From assembly GCA_902478935.1 (NCBI GenBank), contig CABSMV010000036.1, forward strand, positions 1 to 16,096: a stretch of DNA of 16,096 bases. Reading direction: 5' to 3'. The DNA comes from an uncultured Collinsella sp. GTDB lineage: Bacteria; Actinomycetota; Coriobacteriia; Coriobacteriales; Coriobacteriaceae. Within the stretch, counting starts at the first letter, position 1, and each line of letters starts with the position of its first letter. The notes below the pieces were generated by a model. That model ran no database searches and was not told the DNA's origin. It saw only the letters and a list, made by a program, of their open reading frames with translations. Position numbers and translations under genes: made by a program. Shown piece by piece: positions 13,613 through 16,096 of this stretch.

Positions 13613-14401
13613 ATGGCCAATATGACGAGCTCGGTTTCGGCATCGCAGGTTGCCGGAGAGCTAGCGAGCGCAACGTTTGAGGAGATCCCCGCCCTCGTGG
13701 AGCATTATCGCGAGGACCCGCGCCAGCAGGTGATCAAGGCTTGTGAACGCGCCCTCAAACGCCATGCTAAGGAACTTGCCGAGCGCGAGCGCGTCAATGA
13801 CATGTACGAGCTTATGCATGAGTTTGGCGGCGATGGGGTGGTCGTTGGTGTCGACGAGGTGGGTCGCGGATCGGTGGCCGGTCCCCTGACGGTGTGTGCC
13901 GTGTGCCTTCCCATGGAGCCGCGCGTCTGGGGCATTAACGATTCCAAAAAGCTCACGCCGGCGCGCCGCGAGTTGCTCTCAGTGAAGATTGCCGAGGTGG
14001 CGACGGCGATCGGTTTTTGCCATATCGCGCCTAAGGATATCGATGAGATGGGCATGGCCCGTGCTATCCGTACCGCCGTTGCGGGCGCCGTGGCCGATAC
14101 GGGGCTCGAGCCCGACTGCGTCCTCATGGATGGCAACCCCCTGGGCGCCGTTCCTAACGAGCGCGATATGGTGAAGGGCGATGCCAAAATCGCCTGCATC
14201 GCCGCGGCGTCCATCATGGCCAAGGTCACGCGTGACGAGATGATGGTCGAGTACGATGCCGAGTATCCCGAGTACCATCTGGCCGAGTCGAAGGGCTATG
14301 CGAGTCCCGAGCACATCGAGGCCATTCGCAAACATGGACTTTGTCCGCTGCACCGCGTGAGCTTTTGCGGAAACTTTCTGCAGACTGAGCGCCTTTTCTA
14401 G
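13613..14401 (+). CDS. rnhB: Ribonuclease HII
   Basis: RNase HII cleaves the RNA strand of RNA-DNA hybrids and starts removal of single ribonucleotides from DNA. The 262-residue product has VGVDEVGRGSVAGPL (78-92, with D81 and E82), NDSKKL (109-114), VLMDG (170-174, D173), KGDAKIACIAAASIMAKVTRDEMM (188-211, D208) and a downstream H/P-rich end, completing the DEDD metal site. About 75 residues precede the catalytic domain, as in Bacillus-type RNase HII, and include a charged helical region (about 36-62). The ATG at 13613 is favoured over an upstream in-frame ATG at 13595 because AAGGAGGG at 13599-13606 fits it. The protein ends in QTERLF, vaguely like a clamp-binding peptide. It precedes yraN and comM, a common actinobacterial order (rplS-rnhB-yraN-comM). 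Confidence 0.96.
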   Translation: MANMTSSVSASQVAGELASATFEEIPALVEHYREDPRQQVIKACERALKRHAKELAERERVNDMYELMHEFGGDGVVVGVDEVGRGSVAGPLTVCAVCLPMEPRVWGINDSKKLTPARRELLSVKIAEVATAIGFCHIAPKDIDEMGMARAIRTAVAGAVADTGLEPDCVLMDGNPLGAVPNERDMVKGDAKIACIAAASIMAKVTRDEMMVEYDAEYPEYHLAESKGYASPEHIEAIRKHGLCPLHRVSFCGNFLQTERLF

Positions 14402-14450
14402 GTCAATTGTGGAGACAGGGATCTTTGGGATTCTATAAACCTGCTGGTAG

Positions 14451-14492
14451 CGGGCCGTATGCAACAACATTGCTGCGTACGGCCCGTTTTTT
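14451..14492 (+). terminator. Intrinsic terminator after rnhB
   Basis: CGGGCCGTATGCA (14451-14463) pairs with TGCGTACGGCCCG (14474-14486) as 13 bp with one G-U, with a 10-base loop, then a run of six T. It separates rnhB from yraN. The remaining bases to 14590 hold no gene and no promoter I could call with confidence. Confidence 0.93.
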
Positions 14493-14590
14493 GACGGCAT
14501 TTGGTCAGCTTTTGGTTTGCTTCCGGTACTTACCCGCATGAAAGGTGCCCTCATCATCGGGGCAATGCAGTGTGCTGGAAAGGAGACCCC

Positions 14591-15076
14591 ATGAGTGCCG
14601 CAAGCAAAAAGAGCAAGACGCAGCAGCTCAAGGAGCGTTGGGAAAACGGCGAGCTCGACTGCGGGGCGATGACGCCCGAGTTTATCAAGGGGCTCAGTCC
14701 TCGCGAGCTGGGCATGCTGGGCGAGCTGATCACCATCGACTACTTTAACGAGCGCGGCTACACCTTGCTGGAGCAGGGCTATCGTTGCACTGAGGGCGAG
14801 GCCGACCTGGTGTTGCTCGATGAGCTTGACGATGTCGTGGTGATGGCCGAGGTCAAGACCAGGCGCGTCGCCCTGGATTGCACCACGCGGGTCTTTCCCG
14901 AGGAGGCCGTGGATGCCCAAAAGCAGCGTCGGTATCGCCGTATCGCAAGTTGCTATCTCATGGAGCACTATCCGCTCAAGGCGATCCGCTTCGATGCCGT
15001 GGGTGTCACCATTCGCGGCGGGCATATCGCCGAGATCGAGCATCAGTACAACGCGTTCGATTGGCAGGTGTCGTGA
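14591..15076 (+). CDS. yraN: YraN family (UPF0102) putative endonuclease-like protein
   Basis: YraN proteins have a restriction-endonuclease-like PD-(D/E)xK fold; their physiological role is unsettled. The 161-residue product carries the family pattern: LGMLGELITIDYFNERGYTLLEQGYRC (40-66), EGEADLVLLDE (68-78, with D72) and VVMAEVKTRR (83-92, E87 and K89), then a DAQKQRRYRRIA helix (108-119) and FDAVGV near 134-139. Family members are usually near 120 residues; about 40 extra N-terminal residues, Lys-rich then acidic, are present here. The ATG at 14591 has a strong AAAGGAG site; a longer frame from a TTG at 14501 has no ribosome binding site and overlaps the terminator region. Its stop overlaps the comM start by one base, so the two are translationally coupled, and a function in DNA processing alongside ComM is plausible by context only. 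Confidence 0.9.
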   Translation: MSAASKKSKTQQLKERWENGELDCGAMTPEFIKGLSPRELGMLGELITIDYFNERGYTLLEQGYRCTEGEADLVLLDELDDVVVMAEVKTRRVALDCTTRVFPEEAVDAQKQRRYRRIASCYLMEHYPLKAIRFDAVGVTIRGGHIAEIEHQYNAFDWQVS

Positions 15077-16096
15077 TGGCGTTCGAGACGTTTGCCGTTC
15101 ACGCGGCCTGCATCCGCGGCGTCGAGGCGATTCCCGTCACGGTCGAGGTCTCGCTTGCCGGTGGCGTTCCGGGCATTCAGATGCTCGGTATTCCGAGTAT
15201 GGAGGTGATGGAGTCACGTGGTCGTATTCGCTGTGCGATGCGCTCGGCCGGCTTTGAGATCCCGCGCTCGGGCATTACGGTCAATCTGGCGCCCGGCGAT
15301 ATTCGCAAGACCGGTAGCGGCTTTGATCTGCCCATCGCCATCGCGGTTCTAGCGGCCGATGGTCAGATTCCCCGCGACAACCTCGATCGTTGTCTTATCG
15401 CCGGCGAGCTCGGCTTGGACGGCACGGTGCTTCCTGTCAAAGGCGAGGTGGCGTTTCAGCTATTGGCTCGCGACATGGGGCTGTCTTTTATCGCCGGCAG
15501 GTCCGACCAGCATGTGCCACTCGCGGGCGTGGATTGCGGCTTTATCGACCATCTGTCTCAGCTTGCTCACGGCATGGGCGATGCCGCACGGCACTACTTG
15601 GATTCCGAGGGTGTCGAGGCGACCTTTGAGCCCGAGCTCGACTATGCAGACGTGCTGGGGCAGGAAGTCGCTAAACGCGGCATGGCGCTTGCGGCGGCAG
15701 GAGAACTCGGCTTGCTCATGATCGGGTCTCCGGGATCGGGCAAGACGATGCTCGCACGCCGTATGACCGGCATCCTGCCCGAGCTTTCCGTTGAGGATCA
15801 GCAGGAGGCACTGTGCATCCATTCGGTTTTGGGTGAGAACATTGATGGCTTGTTGGCGGGGCACCGCCCCTTCCGCAGTCCCCATCACAGTATTTCGACC
15901 GCAGGCCTTATCGGCGGCGGGCGCCCGGTGCACCCGGGTGAGATCAGCCTTGCTCATGGCGGCGTGCTCTTTTTGGACGAGCTTGCCGAGTTTCCCACTG
16001 GCGTGCTGCAGACGCTGCGTCAGCCCATCGAGCGCGGCTACGTGAGGATCGTACGCGTCGACGGGGCTTTTACCTTCCCGTCGCGCTTTCAGCTGC
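15076..16096 (+). CDS. comM: ComM/YifB family AAA+ ATPase (3' truncated by window end)
   Basis: ComM is a hexameric AAA+ helicase of the magnesium-chelatase (ChlI-like) family that aids branch migration during natural transformation; many non-competent species keep it. The 340 codons visible begin with AVHAACIRGVEAIPVTVEVSLAGGVPGIQMLGIP, the N-terminal Lon-protease-like domain, followed by the Walker A motif GSPGSGKT at 217-224, HRPFRSPHHSISTAGLIGGGRPVHPGEISLAHGG, and Walker B VLFLDELAEF at 297-306. Full-length members are about 500 residues, so roughly the C-terminal third is missing at the right edge. The ATG at 15076 shares its A with the yraN stop (TGATG); only a weak CAGGTG lies upstream, so translation probably depends on coupling to yraN. 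In related genomes dprA commonly follows. Confidence 0.95.
   Translation, partial: MAFETFAVHAACIRGVEAIPVTVEVSLAGGVPGIQMLGIPSMEVMESRGRIRCAMRSAGFEIPRSGITVNLAPGDIRKTGSGFDLPIAIAVLAADGQIPRDNLDRCLIAGELGLDGTVLPVKGEVAFQLLARDMGLSFIAGRSDQHVPLAGVDCGFIDHLSQLAHGMGDAARHYLDSEGVEATFEPELDYADVLGQEVAKRGMALAAAGELGLLMIGSPGSGKTMLARRMTGILPELSVEDQQEALCIHSVLGENIDGLLAGHRPFRSPHHSISTAGLIGGGRPVHPGEISLAHGGVLFLDELAEFPTGVLQTLRQPIERGYVRIVRVDGAFTFPSRFQL

Noticed and set aside
14491..14532. A yraN promoter using TTGACG (14491-14496) or TTGGTC (14501-14506) as the -35.
   Set aside because: No acceptable -10 box lies 16-18 bases downstream of either; TACTTA at 14527 is too poor, and TTGACG overlaps the terminator T-tract.
1..16096. 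Mobile elements, CRISPR arrays, tRNA/rRNA genes, toxin-antitoxin or defence gene clusters.
   Set aside because: None seen on either strand; all genes are conserved housekeeping families, with no transposase, integrase, direct-repeat array or sharp change in composition.

Overview
The window is a compact, GC-rich stretch of bacterial chromosome made almost entirely of conserved housekeeping genes. Gene content and order suggest a Coriobacteriia-type actinobacterium (Collinsella or a close relative). Three observations point that way: the heterotetrameric glycyl-tRNA synthetase (glyQ and glyS) and YqeK, which are more typical of Firmicutes and Coriobacteria than of Streptomyces or Mycobacterium; pyruvate,phosphate dikinase beside its regulatory kinase; and actinobacterial habits such as TTG/GTG starts, strong GC3 bias and an apparently leaderless gene. 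The assignment rests on recognised protein families and was not checked by a search.

Left region (1-2007, + strand): the acidic C-terminal tail of a protein that is probably the GTPase Obg, then nadD (NAD synthesis), yqeK (HD-domain Ap4A hydrolase) and rsfS (ribosome silencing factor). The run ends in a near-ideal intrinsic terminator. Next comes dinB (2018-3271) on the opposite strand, convergent with rsfS. Its -10 box sits where a leaderless transcript would need it.

Middle region (3316-9967, + strand): a ribosome/RNA-maturation operon starts from two candidate promoters: rpsP (S16), khpA (KH-domain RNA chaperone), rimM (30S maturation), trmD (tRNA m1G37 methylation) and lepB (signal peptidase I). 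glyQ, glyS and ppsR (PPDK regulatory protein) follow. No terminator is visible between lepB and ppsR, so read-through is possible. The rimM start codon lies in the loop of a small hairpin whose stem includes the end of the khpA stop codon, which suggests translational coupling.

Right region (10046-16096, + strand): ppdK has its own 249-base upstream region with helically phased TTTACC repeats and a candidate promoter, and is followed by a terminator. rplS (L19) stands alone, with a promoter, a leader hairpin and a terminator. Then come rnhB (RNase HII) with its terminator, yraN (UPF0102 nuclease-like protein), and the first 340 codons of comM (AAA+ helicase of the Mg-chelatase/YifB family), which runs off the right edge.

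Functionally the window joins translation (S16, L19, RimM, TrmD, GlyRS, RsfS, KhpA), protein export (LepB), genome maintenance (DinB, RNase HII, YraN, ComM) and central metabolism (NadD, PPDK and its switch PpsR). I saw no mobile elements, CRISPR arrays, rRNA or tRNA genes, or defence-like cassettes. No gap between genes exceeds 300 bases. The interesting material is regulatory and lies between the genes; I found no novel multi-gene system.
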